In this document: positions 20,056 through 32,245 of the stretch, piece after piece | Layout of the letters: each line of letters opens with the position of its first letter | Numbering within the stretch: the first letter of the stretch is position 1 | Assembly: GCA_973895155.1 (NCBI GenBank) | Contig: OZ316899.1 | Span: 1,798,001 to 1,862,000 of the forward strand | DNA: 64,000 nt | Reading direction: 5' to 3' | From: Marsupella aquatica | Lineage: Eukaryota > Marchantiophyta | The notes under the pieces: model-generated | The model's input: the letters and a program-made list of their open reading frames with translations, nothing else | Database searches by the model: none | Told to the model about the DNA's origin: nothing | Position numbers and translations under genes: made by a program

Positions 20056-21234
20056 TTTGAACTCATGACGCTTTTCCTACAACTTTTCCCTGAGCAATGG
20101 CGGGAGCTTCACGATAAAGTTGTGAAGCTGTGTATGTAGGGTCTCTTGTCCCGCCGGGATACACGCCAACTGATTCTGGTAATAAGTGATGAACTTTTGG
20201 ATATTACCCCTGAAGCTCATCTCCGTTACACATTTTTGGGCGTGCCGCTCCAGGTACTTAGTGGTGACATGAGCACGGAGACCCTCAACCAGGTTTTCCC
20301 AAGTTAACAGCAAGGAGGAGTCATCTTGCGACTTCTTCCATGACTTATACCAAGTCAAGGCATAGTTCTTCAGGTAAGGAGCGGCTGCGGTAGCCCAAGT
20401 GGAATGCTCAACGCACGCTTGGAGATGAATCTCCATCGTGGAGAGCCAACTCAGGAACTTTTGTCCACTTTGTTTGTAGGCCCCGTCGTAAGTTGGAGGA
20501 GTCGGTAGCTAGTTCACTTGGAACATACTTTGTCCAACTACCATTCCCCCCTCGGGACGCGACACACTCTGACTACCCAGACTAAGTAAGTACTTAATCT
20601 GGGCCCCCTTGTTGTGTTCCAACTGTTCATAGATGAGTCGTTGGTCTTGAGTCAACAGACCCAAACCGTTGTCAGCGGCCGGGCCCTTGCGGGTTGTATG
20701 AGGACGGTCCTCCAACCGTCTTTCCTTTGCGGGCTGCCTGTCCTTAGGTTCTTTTGTGGATTTTGGTGATACCCCCCGCGTCTTGCGAGCACCATGACCT
20801 CTCGGGACTGAGGTATCACCCGCGTCATCCTAGTTCTGCTTGGCCAAATTATCCACGATGACGTCCGGCTCGACATCATCCTCTGGTTCTGCATTCAACC
20901 CTCTCAAGACTGGGATCAGTTCCTCCTCTGGGTCCTGACCCTCTTCCTCTGTTTTGGCTTCAGTCTCATCCTCGCTTCCTTCTGCGTCAGAGTCATCGTC
21001 ATCCGACCCATCCTCTGAAGGATCAGCCACCTCCTTCCCTTTAAGTCGACGGCGCTCTGCACTTGACATGTTTGCCGCAGCGGTCAATGGTTTGGCTGTT
21101 GCATCTTCTTTGTCCTGCTTATAATGTTCGTCTAGGGAAGTTGACCCGTCCTCCTTCTGTTCATCTTGGACTTGGGCTCTCCCCTTGGTGGGGGGAGCCT
21201 GTTTGCCACTCTTTGATCAAGTGTTTTTAGCCAT
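20056..21234 (-). pseudogene. gag: Element D gag, N-terminal part
   Basis: The probable start is ATG at 21234 (MAKNT), followed after five codons by TGA, then an acidic Asp/Glu-rich stretch (21087-20830). The gag capsid domain is at 20436-20077, with WYKSWKKSQDDSS and FITYYQNQLACIPAG. Four or more stops or shifts break it. Assignment is by position and gag-like composition. Confidence 0.8.
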
Positions 21235-21332
21235 GTTCCTAGCGACCAAATCTGCCCACTGTCGACCGGGCATAGACACCGGGCGGGATTCCGATTTAGC
21301 ACAACCCCGGCCCGGTGTCTATGCCAGCAATC

Positions 21333-21344
21333 GCTCTGATACCA
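21333..21344 (-). other. Primer binding site of D (tRNA-iMet)
   Basis: Minus strand TGGTATCAGAGC, the standard plant initiator tRNA-Met site, two bases from the 5' LTR end. It fixes the LTR border at 21347. Confidence 0.93.
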
Positions 21345-21346
21345 CA

Positions 21347-22845
21347 AGTGGTGGACCTCGCCACCCAGCAGCGCCCTCACCAATCCCAGCACTCGCGCCT
21401 AAGTGCCCTTGGTGTCCGAACGCCTCCACGGAATACCTCGAGCAAGCACCCAAGTGCCTCTTGCACCACCAGCGGCCCCTCCCATACAAAGCCCCACTTT
21501 CTCACCTACACGACCGCTACTCAACGATCCCCACTGTCTGCACAAGCAACCAAGCACCTCGGTAAGTAACCCCTGAGGATCTAGAACTCCCCAAGTCTAG
21601 CATCCTAACTCAAAGTAACTCAACAGACGTTGGTAAATGGGTCAGCGATAGGTCCTCCCGACGCCATAAGCCGGAACCAGAACCCACGCCCACTGTTTGT
21701 CCAGAACAGTTCCTTCCTTGGGCACGGCCCGGATTCCCCCTCGTACCTATCCATCACCAACTGACCGCCCTGACCCCAGGACATGCTCATGGCCCAAATA
21801 GCATAGCTTGTCCCAAAGCTTGTCCTAAGCTTGTCCCAACACGTCGGGACCAGAACGGCCCCGACTCTAGGAACCGCTCCTGGTTTTCCCCACTGGTGGT
21901 CTAGGGGCCGAGCACCCTTGGAACTCAGCCTCCACACCTACTTGGCCTTGCCTCCCCAACGCAAGCTCCCTTGGGAGACTGAACACCGCTTGGCTGCTGT
22001 TCGGCAGGATTCGGCAAGCGGGCGAGCTAACACCCGCAAACCACAAGAACCCATGGCACCCCTAGACCCACCTGATCTCAAGAGGACGTAGCCCTCCTCA
22101 AGAGCTTTCCAACGCACCCAAGAAGTCCTCCAACGGACTTCTCGTTGGGAAGATATCGCCATTTCCGTTTGGCGGTTTCTCTTAGTGTCGCGACCATCAC
22201 GGCTCACGACTTCGGCTCGGCCTTAGTCCCCAGGGAGACACCACTCCCTCATATATGCTTCTGGAGACCTGCCACCCCGGGACCAGCTTTGGTCCCTAAA
22301 CATTTGGCCCCAACCCGGATCCCATCGCACATAATGGGCGAGCCACCAACTGGCAGCGCCCATAACTTTCTTGATAGGCATCCGCAAGCTGAGTGCCTTA
22401 GCCCGTTGTGACCGGGCCGACCGAGTGGTCAGGCCTAGGCCCTCAGGTCTGATCGCCGCTCGGGGCCCCAGACCGGCCCAACCCAGATCGGGCCACAACT
22501 TGTGCCCCAAGCGTCCGTTGCCAATGGCGTCAACTCCATTGGCCTTGGGCCCAAGAGGAGCTCACTCCCAAGCCCTCATAACTCAAAGTCCATCCAAAGG
22601 TCCGGACGGCCATCCTTGAGCCCGGCCCATTTCCCCTTGACCCGACCAGCCATAGGCTAGTCCAAGTCCTTAGTGTGTGTCCCCAGCTTGGCCCCTTGCC
22701 TCGCCAGTGCCACGTCTCATTGCCCACAAGTCTCCCCATGCTAAGTCCTCCCCTAATGGCCTATCCGGGCCTGGACCATAAGGGAGCTCGGCGTCAGAGT
22801 CAGCGATGCCGGAGCTAAGTGTTAAGGTAGTCGAGTTCCGCGACT
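21347..22845 (-). repeat. Element D 5' LTR
   Basis: 1,499 bp. It starts AGTGGTGGACC and ends CCGCGACT in plus orientation, then the GAGAA duplication. It aligns with 14206-15678 with scattered substitutions and small indels. It should contain the promoter of D, but no motif was assigned. Confidence 0.92.
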
Positions 22846-22850
22846 GAGAA
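22846..22850. repeat. Target site duplication of D, right copy
   Basis: GAGAA, matching 14201-14205. Confidence 0.93.
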
Positions 22851-23432
22851 GTAGAGTACTTTCTAGGGGATGCCGCTGATAGTGTTTTTGGCATCAGTGA
22901 GACTGGAGCACGAGACCTATCCAACCGACCTGCATCTCTCTTGTCAGGATTAAGGAACAATCCAGGAGAGATGTATCCTTGGATTATTTAGAATCCATCA
23001 GTACCTCCTAGGTCAAATGTGCAATGATTTGCGGCATGCTATAATTGTGGTCAACCTGGCCATTTTGCTAGAGAATGCCCAAATGCACGCAAACAAGGTG
23101 ATGGACAACCAGCTGAGCTATGTATGGGATGCCGCCAGGAGGGTCACATGCTAGGACAATGTCCTACTTGGTTGGCAGGACTGGCCGCAAATCATAAGCT
23201 CTTGCCAGTCAAGGTCTTGCCATCAGGTACTACCCCAGGAGGAGTTCAAATCAACCACATCAAACTCGGATGGCAAACGGATGCCGAGGCTGAGTTTGGA
23301 CCATCTGATGATGAGGCCAAGGCCCCATCAACATTTTGAGAAGAGGATTTGGATCATGATTTCTACCGGGTTTCTACTCAATCCACCAGAAGGAAGGAAA
23401 GGTGGGATGGGCTGGCCAAAAATAAAGGGAAG
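22851..23432 (+). pseudogene. gag: Element C gag, 3' part (two CCHC knuckles)
   Basis: Continues C gag after D. It carries a stop near 22989 and the knuckles CYNCGQPGHFAREC and CMGCRQEGHMLGQC. TGA 23337-23339 stands where A has Ser (TCA). It is homologous to A 607-1190. It is cut after 23432, where LINE sequence starts with an ATG in the same frame, so 23349-24482 is an accidental gag-LINE fusion frame. Confidence 0.87.
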
Positions 23433-25252
23433 ATGACCCTGACTGAGAATGCAGTGATGGACTCTTTGGAGGGGCGAGGCAAAGCAGACTTTGGGGATTT
23501 CTTCCACGATGACATTGGAGAAAGAGATGGGGAGGACATGGTAATTGACCATTTGGCTGTCAAGGACACTCTGCGCATGCTTGCTTCAACTACCCTTGCT
23601 GGTGGACCCTCCACGGCAGGACCCTCTGAACATTCACAATTTGTCGCTCAGGTACGAGCTGAAGAAGCTGAAGCCTGCATTCCAATCCTGAGGAGGATTG
23701 CTGACCTCTTGGTGCAGGATTGGCCTTCCAAACTCCATACTACTATCTCTTGGTCCTTAGAAGAGGCTGCCGATACCGTGAAAGAGCTCTTCAACTGTTC
23801 TATGATGTGCTACTTTACAGACAGGACTCCGATGCTACCCACCTTTAAATTCTGGGTCACTAATACCTTTGAGAAGGAATTGCAGTGGCCTGTTACCCAA
23901 GTGAAATTTGTGGGGAAAATTTCTATATGGTTGTCTTTCAGCATCCAGAACATCATGACCTGGCGCTGGCTGCCAGCGCCCCCTGGTTCCTGGACCATAA
24001 ATTACTGGATAGTTCCAAATAACTTAGTAATCCTTGTTTTCTCTTTTCCTTGGGATCCATCTTTCAATGTGCGAAACGAATCTTATACGGTGCTCCCTGT
24101 GTGGATCGAAATACCATTTAGAGCCCTGGTGCTTGAACCTTGTCGAAGAAAGCTGGCTTCTTCCCTCGGTGACATTCTTCACTACATTCAGGGTGACATG
24201 CTGAGCTCCTACCCACATGATTGGGCGTGTATACTCTGGGATACCCAAAGAGAGGTGCCTTGGAGTGTTGAGGTGCAGATCAAGGCAGGTCTTTCAATTT
24301 GGCAGCCGGTTGTTTTCAAGAACATTCCTTTTCACTGTTTCCGGTGCCATAAGAAGGGGCACCTTGCACGGGATTGCCGTCTACAAAAGACTCCTGCTGC
24401 TGATGCCGTGGAGGAGGCAGTGCTGGTCCCGTCCAATCCTAATGATACTGATCCTGCCTCTCAACATGAATTGGTTTTCTGAGAAGATCTCCAAGGACAA
24501 GGGATTGGAAGCAGATACCTCTCATCTCCAGATCCTAATGACGCCTCTACCTCTGATCCACTTCCGGGCCCCAGTGATCCACCTGACAATGAGATAGTGC
24601 TTTTTGGGACTGCTCCTCTGCAAGCTGGACCTGCCCACCCAGTGGTGGTCACCCGCGCAATTGATGAATTATCTGTCGCACTTAGGCTGGATGTGACTGC
24701 TACCCAATTTCTGTCAGATCCAGATGAAATACCTAGAGTCTACAACAGTGAATTACAACAACTTAGCAATGCTCCCTTGCGCTTCTGGAGGCTCTAGATG
24801 GGACTGATGTCAAACCTTTGGCGTTGGCCCTGGTGATACTACCAGAGACTCGCTTTGAACCTGATAAGGGAGTCTCAGATGACATGGAAGAAGGTGACGA
24901 GGAGCTCTCAGCTTCTGATATACCCTCTGACATGGAGTTATTAGAATACGAGGGATTCATTTCATGCACTGCGATAAAGAAGGACCGGGCCAGGAAGCTG
25001 GCTTGGCGCTCACCACCTCATGAAAAAAAGAAAGAGAATGGTAAGAAGAAAGCAAAAAATCAACGTTCCTTACAGTTCTCATCCGGATGGGTGACGCCTG
25101 GGCGCAGGCTCTCCAGGGAGATGAAAAAGAAATCAATGGGGTCTCCTTTGGGTTTAGTGGATCCTCAACCGTCTACGGCGCTGCCCTACTCCCCCCATAT
25201 TGTGCACATCCCTGTCGGTCCTTCGCAAGACTCTGTGGGTGGAGGACTCTAA
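23433..25252 (+). pseudogene. LINE ORF1 (nucleic-acid binding protein)
   Basis: ATG 23433 opens the frame. Residues about 70-240 resemble the RNA-binding region of plant L1 ORF1 (DUF4283-like: WTINYWIVPNNLVILVFSF, LPVWIEIPFRAL). The knuckle CFRCHKKGHLARDC lies near 24340-24380. A TGA at 24480-24482 interrupts and the same frame continues to about 24797. A shift then leads to a basic C-terminal piece, 24818-25252. ORF1 coats LINE RNA (family knowledge). Confidence 0.8.
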
Positions 25253-25310
25253 CAGCCTATGGTGATTTCTCCCCCTTGTTAGTGATCTCCTGTGGGGGAG
25301 GGAGGATAGG

Positions 25311-27952
25311 TTGATGAAGGTTTTTTGTTTTGCCTCGTGGAATGTATGTGGTTTATGTGACCCCAATCGCAAACTTGTGGTGGTCAAATGGATTTCTTCC
25401 CTGCGCACTCCTCTTGATGCCCTTGCGCTGCAAGAAGTTAAAGCTGATGGTTTTCGTCTGGATACTGCTCTCAGAACTATTTTGCCTTCCTATCATCACC
25501 TCTACTCTGCTCCTGAGGATGGTCGGGGAGGGGTGGCCCTCCTCCTTCATCCTTCTTTTACTATTACTTCTACTGGCTTGCTTGATAAGGGCCGTGTTGT
25601 TTGGGCTCTGCTGGCGCATGGAGAAGGGAATTTTGGCTTTTTATCAGTGTATGCACCGAATAATACTGGGGAATGGACCTTGTTGTGGAATGGACTCCCT
25701 TGCAACCGTTGGGTTGTTTGTGGGGATTTCAACATGACGGAATTTTGTTGTGACTCCACGGGCGTTTCACCTCTACTTGCTGGACGGGAATTAGAGTTTT
25801 GGAGGTTTTTGAAGACCTGCCTCGACTTACAAGATGCAATTACCATTCTGAACGAGGTGACAGGTTCTAGGTTCACTTGGCGCAAGGTGCGGAATGGTAT
25901 ACTTATTCAGTCCCGCCTTGATCGGTTTACTTCAGTGAGAAAGGCAGATGGACTGACGAGATTGTTGATCTCACTCATGACGGGACTTCTGCGCTGTCTG
26001 ACCATGATCCAATGATTATTTCTTTCCGAATGGGTTCCATTGCATTGGTTGAATCACAAAGGCGATGAGGCACATACTTTAAGGCTAATCCGATTGTGCT
26101 CAGGGACTCCGCAAATCTGGAACGACTTAAATTGGCATGGACAGACAGAACTGAGGATGTTGTTGACCCCCACCTGAAATTAGATCGGGCCTTCCATAGG
26201 TTTTGTTTCTACTTCATGGATCTTCAGTCCTTGAAACGACCTCAAGAGGTCAAATTGGCTGAACTTAAAGAGAGGCTACGACTTCTTAAGATTTCCATCA
26301 TGGATGACTACTCTGTAGACAGCATCAGGGATTTCTCCTCTACCGAAGACTGTGTTTGGACATTGGATCTAGCGGAGGCACATCACAACCGCAGGCTCTC
26401 CCGGATTAAATGGCTTGGCCATGGGGACGAGCCCTCTAAGTTTTATTTTTCCTTAGTGAAAGCTAAACGTCAGAGGGAGAAAATGGAGGTGCTACTAGTA
26501 GAAGGCGGTGAGATGATTCTGGAGGAAACACTAATTGTAGAGGAAGTGCAGAGATATTGCAAGGAATTATATTCACCGCCTGAGATGAGTGCTACACTTG
26601 TGAGCGAGAGGATAGCTGCCCGCAGGAGACTGAGCAGCCACACTCATTTTGCCCCTTCTGCGTTTGAGATCCGGAAACTTGCAGGTCTTCCATCCATACA
26701 GGAATTACATGAAACATTGATGCTGCTGCCCACTGATAAAGCCCCAAGAGTGGACGGGTTGACAGCAGAGGTTTTCAAGTGCTATTGGGAATTTATGAAG
26801 GTTGATATTCACAGTATGGTCCGTGAGTTTTGGCGGACTGGAGAACTGGCACACTACATCAAAGATGGGGTGATTTGATTCATCCCCAAGAAAACTGACA
26901 AGAGGAAACTGAGCGATTGGCGTCCTTTAACTATGCTGACCACTATGTACAAAATCTTGGCTAAACTGCTGGCTGTGAGACTAAAGGTGCTTCTCCCTAA
27001 GATAATCAATCCTCGGCAGACAGGATTTATCCCAGGTCGACATATCTTAGAAAACATTTCCCTTACTTGGTTAATGATCGACTGGCTGAGCTACACTGGA
27101 ACTCTTGCTCTCTTCCTTAAACTAGATTTTGAAAAGGCTTTTGATCGAGTGGACCACTCGTACATCTGGGACACGATGCACCTTTTGGGACTTGGCCCAC
27201 ATTTTATCTTCCTAGTTAAATCGCTCCTCAGTAATGCAAGCTCTAAGGTTCTTGTCAATGGGATCTGGACTGCTGATGTCCGGATGCTTTGGGGTGTGCG
27301 ACAGGGCTGCCCCTTGTCCCCCCTTCTCTTTGCCATTTCGACACAGCCGTTGATGGATTTTTTCAGTGCAAAAATCAATGCTGGCAGGCTCCAAGGCATC
27401 CAAGTCTCTCAGTTTCTGAATATTTGCTTTCAACTTTTTGCGGATGATTTAGGACTTTTTATCCCTGCTACGGAAGTAGCTTTCAATCAAGCCCAGGATG
27501 CTATCCATTGCTATGAGATGGCTACGGGAGCTAAGCTCAATCTGAAGAAATCTATTGTTATTCCTTTTTCTGTTGATGTGATCCCAAACTGGTTGAAGGA
27601 CATTGGGTGTTTTATCAGTGAACCCGGCGTGGTGCAAAAGTACCTGGGTGCACCCTTCAGGAATGGACTAGCTGAGAGCCAACTCCATTGCTTCTGTCTT
27701 GATCGTATTGGGGCTAGGCTCTCTTCATGGTCTACACGTTTCTTATCATTTATTGGCAGATTGCTCCTGGTGAAACATGTCCTCCAAGCCATTCCGGTAT
27801 ACCACATGATGTTCTTGCGGTCACCGAAGGTTTTGACCAAGAAACTGATTGCTCTGAGCAGAATCTTTCTATGGGGCACTAATGTGCTGGGGGGCAGGCG
27901 TGTCCCGTTGGTGGCATGGGAGAAGCTTACTCGTCCCAAGCTGGATGGGGGC
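25311..27952 (+). pseudogene. LINE ORF2: endonuclease and reverse transcriptase
   Basis: Endonuclease at 25311-26015: SWNVCGL (Asn), LQEVK (Glu), GDFNM (Asp/Asn), and SDHDP readable only after a frameshift near 25990. A TGA at 26066-26068 precedes the open piece 26096-26878. TGA 26876-26878 falls before FIPKKTDK, then RT at 26933-27952: RPLTMLTTMYKIL, LKLDFEKAFDRVDH, GVRQGCPLSPLLF and catalytic FADDLGLF. The frame is cut at LDGGCG by LTR E. The enzyme performs target-primed reverse transcription (family knowledge). Confidence 0.9.
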
Positions 27953-29224
27953 TGTGGTGCGTCCCATGGCTCCCTAAACCCAAGAAACTCCTCTGCTCAA
28001 GCCGATTCCCGCAGGTTTTGCTCTTGGCGAGGCCAATTTTGCGGCTTAGTGGCATGGGACGCTGCTAACTTCCTTTTACTACTATTGCTATTAATATTTT
28101 ACTCACATATACTGGACAGATCCTTCATCGGGTCATGAGATACGTAGCCGGCCTATTCTTGGCCTTCCCTTGTCCTCCTCTCTTGGTTTTCCTTTAGGTA
28201 TGTTTGGATTTTGCCGTCGGAATGATCCCCAATTGGCTTGGGTAAGCCGCTAAGACCTCTCTCAGCTTGACACATCCAACTCTTACTACCTTGCTTACTC
28301 CCTTCTTGGTTGATGTGGGCAATCTTCAAACAAGTTAATGCAACACAAAAATAACAAAATGACTCCTTCTGACTGAGTTATACCATGCACTTGCCATACA
28401 AACAGTACTTCTCATATACAAGATCTGCAAACTAAGCCGTGAGGCCAACTCTATTCATTTCTTAGGTATGAGGAAACATGAATATACACAAGGGTCACAG
28501 TATAACTAACCAAGAGCTTCTTTAACTACTTGATCCCAGCCCTGCTGGTGCACTAAAAACTTGCTAAGAAGGCCCTCAACTCCCCGCTGCCCAGGTACTT
28601 ATCCTGGTAGTGGATCTGCCTAATTCCTTGCAGCGTAAGCCTAATCTACCTAACTGTAATCTACCTATGTACAGCGAGGCAGGAGCACAAGTGTTGCTCT
28701 TACCAGTGGATCCGCAATCCCACTAAGCTAAGTGTCAGGGCCGCCCCTTGGTCCTGATCCTAATTCTAAACTTGGAGATCTGAGCCCGCCCTGCCCACTC
28801 ACGCCTCCTCCCTCCACGTCCGCCCTCCTCAAAAGGAGCGGCCCTCCACCACCGTCATGGCAGCGGTGTTTGGTCCTCAATGGACGCCCCCAACACTTCC
28901 TCCACAGCCACTACCGTAGGTCCGTCCTCTGACAGATTACCTGCTCCTGACCAAGTCAACTCTCCATCGGCCTGACTGGGTCCACCCTCGGCTTCGGCCT
29001 CAGCATCGGCTACGGCCTCCCCGACATGTTCTAGTGATGGATCCGGTACCCCGGCTTCATCACCGAGTATCCTGGCCCCGGCTTCATCATCCCCGCCTTC
29101 TAGGGCAGTTGGATCCTCTACCGTGACCCTGTCTGAGGTTGGTGTTGGGTTTACCTCCTTGGTCACGACGGCTTGAGGAGCCGTATTACTCCCTGACCCA
29201 GAAGGTTTCCGCTTCTTCTTCACC
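27953..29224 (-). repeat. LTR E, 3' part with tail of LTR-encoded frame
   Basis: Holds the last 130 codons of the LTR frame (29253-28855 minus: basic KKKRKPSGSGS, then an Ala/Glu-rich acidic tail ending TPLP) and the non-coding R/U5-like segment. Hairpin 1 is kept at 28235-28248. Hairpin 2 is damaged at 28208-28223, with ATTCCG kept in one arm only. Confidence 0.85.
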
Positions 29225-29889
29225 CTAGAAAGTACTCTACTTCTCCCTGACATGGTCTGACCTCAGCCACATGCCGAACATGACTAGTATTAAGTTTAGG
29301 ACATGCGTCTTTATGATGTCCGGTTTTATAACATAAGGCACACCATACAGAGCTATCCTCGAGTACTACCTTCTTCTTTGGTTTTACCTCTGCTATTATA
29401 GCTTTAAGCTGCTCGGTAAGAGCTACGATGTTATCTAGCATTTTAGCTTCTAACTTGACTTTCAACTTCCCCCTCCTTCTACCCTTCTTTTTCCAAGATT
29501 TTTCTTCTTCAGAACTAGAAGATGACTCACTCTTGCTACTTCCACTATCCGAGCTTGAGTTATCACTTCTTGACTTCTTAGAATGTTTCTTTTTCTTATC
29601 TTTTTTCTTATGGGGTGATCCATCCTCCGATGAGGAACTCTCAGACTTGAGCTGTTTTTTCCAGCTTGTGATGTCCACATTAATGTATAATTGAATATCT
29701 CTAATTGCCTCGGCTAAAGTCTTTGGGTTCTCCTTCCTAATTGCAAAACTCATCTTCTGTGGCAAAGCATTTACCAACCATTGAAGTTGCATACCTTCAG
29801 ATGCATTGGTCTTTGTACGTCTTACCAGCTTTTGGAAGCGTTGCAAGAACTTTCTGAAGGATTTGTTCTCCTTGAACCGAAGTCATCCC
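29225..29889 (-). pseudogene. gag: Gag segment captured inside LTR E (major part)
   Basis: Minus-strand frame 29846-29220. Capsid end (FQKLVRRTKTNASEGMQL), basic Ser/Lys/Glu linker, and first CCHC knuckle (CALCYKTGHHKDAC) up to EVEYFLG. There it joins directly to the KKKRKP region of the LTR frame, making a gag-LTR fusion reading. It is homologous to C 13548-14203 and A 1-630. The remaining 90 bp of the segment are at 32569-32660 beyond G. Confidence 0.87.
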
Positions 29890-30488
29890 AATGTGTGACG
29901 CCGATGACATGGTCCTTATTCTATAATCTGAGTAACTAGGTTGCTGTATGCAAGGAGTAGCTATTGATACCGCATAACAATTAGCAAGCTGGCAATAATA
30001 AGGGCAATCATGGTGTTAAGAGTAGGGATAAAGGTATTTCAGCTTGAACACAACCAAGGCAGACACAGTTGAGGTAGTCACTGTCAAGGCCATAAAGGAG
30101 AAGTTGGGGAAGAGAGGAGGAAGCGAGTCTCCATAACTGAATATGAAGTTGTGTGGTATGGTGATTGGTCTCATGATAAAATTTGAATGTCTTGGGTGTG
30201 TAGCTTCATTTTGTTAGTTAGGTTAGTGGTTCATAGTCTAGTCTTAGAATGTTAGGGAAATAAAAGGCTATGTCGCGCGTGGTTGGCAACCATATCTCGT
30301 TCAATATGTCACCAAATCCGGATCTGTAAAGAGCATTGGAAAGATCTGGTCAAGGCAAGTAAAATCGATATAAAACACTTGGGAAACGGAGGTGTATTAA
30401 GGAAGATACGGCCTGATTAGTGTGACGGGTTAACTTGTGGCCGGAATTAGCGGATTCGGCTTCAGTTTCGGGTTAACCCAAGCTCGGC

Positions 30489-30605
30489 CACGGCTTAGCT
30501 TAGGTAAGCACGGCTTCAGCTTAGCTTAGGTAAGCACGGCTTCAGCTTATCTCAGGTAAGCACGGCTTCAGCTTAGCTCAAGTAAGCACAGCTTCAGCTT
30601 AGGCT
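30489..30605 (+). repeat. 26-bp tandem repeat in G
   Basis: About four and a half units of CACGGCTTCAGCTTAG plus ten more bases (CTTAGGTAAG). Less regular GGGTTAGC-type repeats continue to about 30830. The position upstream of the TATA-like box fits a U3 enhancer array (inference). Confidence 0.75.
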
Positions 30606-31147
30606 TAACCCGGGTTCGGATTAGATTGATCCCGAGTTAGCCTAAACTCGGGCTCAGGTTAGCATAGGTAAGCTCGGGTTCGGGCTCAGCTTAGGTTAGC
30701 GGTTAGCGGATAGCGCATAGCGGGTAGCGGCCTAACCCGAGACCACGGGTTAGCTCTACTCGGGTTAGATAGGATAGCTAGGTTAGCCGAACTCGGGTTA
30801 GCTATGTAACTCGGGTTAGCGCAGCAGTGAGTACCCCCTCTCGGTTGCGGGGGCATAACTCTCTGTGTATTTGACCAAATTGGCTATAATTGACCTCGTT
30901 GGAAAGAGGAGCTCAAGCCGCTTCCAACGCTGCTATCCATGCAGCAAATGGTTGAATAGAGAAATCAGGAGAGGAGGCGCAAGCTCGCAAAAACCATGGA
31001 GGAGGGCCAAATCCGAAGACATAGCCAATTCGAGATAGAAATAAAGTTGCGAGTTAGGGTTCAGTAGTTAGAGATAGTGGCGGCTCTGTTAGGGCTGGGA
31101 TGGGGCTCCAGCAGCGTAGTATCCACCCATTTGGGCTCAGTATGAGA

Positions 31148-31160
31148 GTATATAGAGCAG
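31148..31160 (+). promoter_or_regulatory. TATA-like box of G
   Basis: GTATATAGAGCAG lies after the U3 repeats and about 1.1 kb before the stem-loops. It is the best core-promoter candidate in the LTR. It is predicted from sequence alone. Confidence 0.4.
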
Positions 31161-32175
31161 CCCCCGATAGAGGCAGGGGGGGACTTCAGTTGTGTGATCT
31201 CACTTAGACTGAGTAGCAGGGAGGAGATCTGTGCAAGCAAGGCTGGACTTGGACGCTGTGTGTTGGGGAGAGCTTGGTTGTGCTATTACTCAGGGAGTAA
31301 TCAGCCAAGCTTCACAGCTGCAACGGGTTGCTAGGTTTGCGAGTTGGATTGTGGCTCTTTCTAGTGGGCAGCACAACTGGGTTCTTTTCCCCCGATACAG
31401 AGCCTTGGTGATAGGTGATGTATTGGTGATTGTAAACTGTGGGGAGGATGTCAATTTGATTTGTGGTGAGCACGTTAGGGAGGCTGAGACACTGATTGAG
31501 GGGCAGCAGGAGGAGCATTTACAATTCAGTCTGGCAAGGCTACGTGATCCATGGGGAGTCCCGGCCTTTGTCTGGTGGAGAGCACTAAGGGATCTATGGC
31601 CAGAGCGGAGCTTGCAGGGCAAGCATGAGGCCGGGCCTCATTGCAGTCTGGGGTAGATCGCCGTTAGGCCTGGTACCAGCTTTGAAGTCGAGTCAACTGT
31701 GCATGCGTAACTTGACATTCGGAAATGGAGGTGTGAGATCTGTATGTGCCCCCAAGAATGAAGTGCAGTGAAGGAGGTTGAGTTCAGGATTGAGTTTGCA
31801 AGGCAAGTACGGGATTGGTTCGAGTCCAATCTGCCGTCGCAATCTGGAGTGAGCCGGGCTCAGGTTCAAGATTGAGCTTGCATGACAAGCACGGGGCTTG
31901 CGGGGCAAGCACGTCGCAATCTGGAGGAGACAGCCTTTGGGCCTAGTGTTCGGATCAAGTGTTCTCAATGAACTATTGTGCACATCTTTGAATCTAATTG
32001 AGTTTTCCTCTTCGGCCTCATTTCTCTCATGGATGTGTGTGTGTGTGAGGCAATCTGAGTGTATGATGGGACTAGCAGCGCCACTGAGAGGTGTACAGGG
32101 TGCATTGAAGCCGGCTGGGTGAGGACTGTCATAGCTCTGATTGCTGAGAGTGGAATGGCAGAGTGGTGGGGCAAT

Positions 32176-32245
32176 GGCTTAGAAGTCCCTAAGCCGGGAA
32201 TCAGTCAGGAGTCACTGGTTTATGGGTACATTCCGGCAGCGGAAT
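32176..32245 (+). promoter_or_regulatory. Twin stem-loops in solo LTR G
   Basis: Hairpin 1 GGCTTAG/CTAAGCC at 32176-32195. Hairpin 2 ATTCCG-GCAG-CGGAAT at 32230-32245, followed by an AAACATACCTA box. They are in the same order and orientation as in A, though the surrounding LTR is otherwise largely different. Confidence 0.68.

Larger units (their letters stand above)
14206..22845 (-). mobile_element. Element D: chromovirus (Ty3/gypsy with chromodomain), complete, AGT...ACT LTR ends
   Basis: Flanked by 5-bp duplications GAGAA (14201-14205 and 22846-22850) that restore C gag when joined. LTRs are 14206-15678 and 21347-22845. The minus strand reads LTR, tRNA-iMet PBS, gag, protease, RT-RNase H, integrase, chromodomain, PPT, LTR. 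The LTR ends are AGT and ACT, not TG and CA. Frames are broken by multiple stops and shifts, and RT has lost a catalytic Asp. Confidence 0.95.
23433..27952 (+). mobile_element. L1-like LINE, 3' truncated
   Basis: ORF1 has a CCHC knuckle. ORF2 has an apurinic-type endonuclease and a non-LTR reverse transcriptase. Its left border lies where homology between C and A gag ends (AAAGGGAAG then ATGACC). Its right end is cut exactly at the terminus of LTR E (27953), so the ORF2 C-terminus, 3' UTR and poly(A) are missing. No target duplication can be tested. Several stops and shifts show it is dead. Confidence 0.9.

Noticed and set aside
24818-25252. Possible separate small gene
   Set aside because: Its position between ORF1 and ORF2 of the LINE and its basic composition fit the ORF1 C-terminus after a frameshift.
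30430-30830. Telomere-like or CRISPR-like repeats (GGGTTAGC, 26-bp units)
   Set aside because: The units are not the plant telomere repeat, are directly adjacent without spacers, and lie inside an LTR. This is a U3 tandem repeat.
31231-31656. 141-codon plus-strand ORF in G
   Set aside because: Lies downstream of the TATA-like box in a solo LTR, has no recognised domain, and no second copy is available to test conservation.
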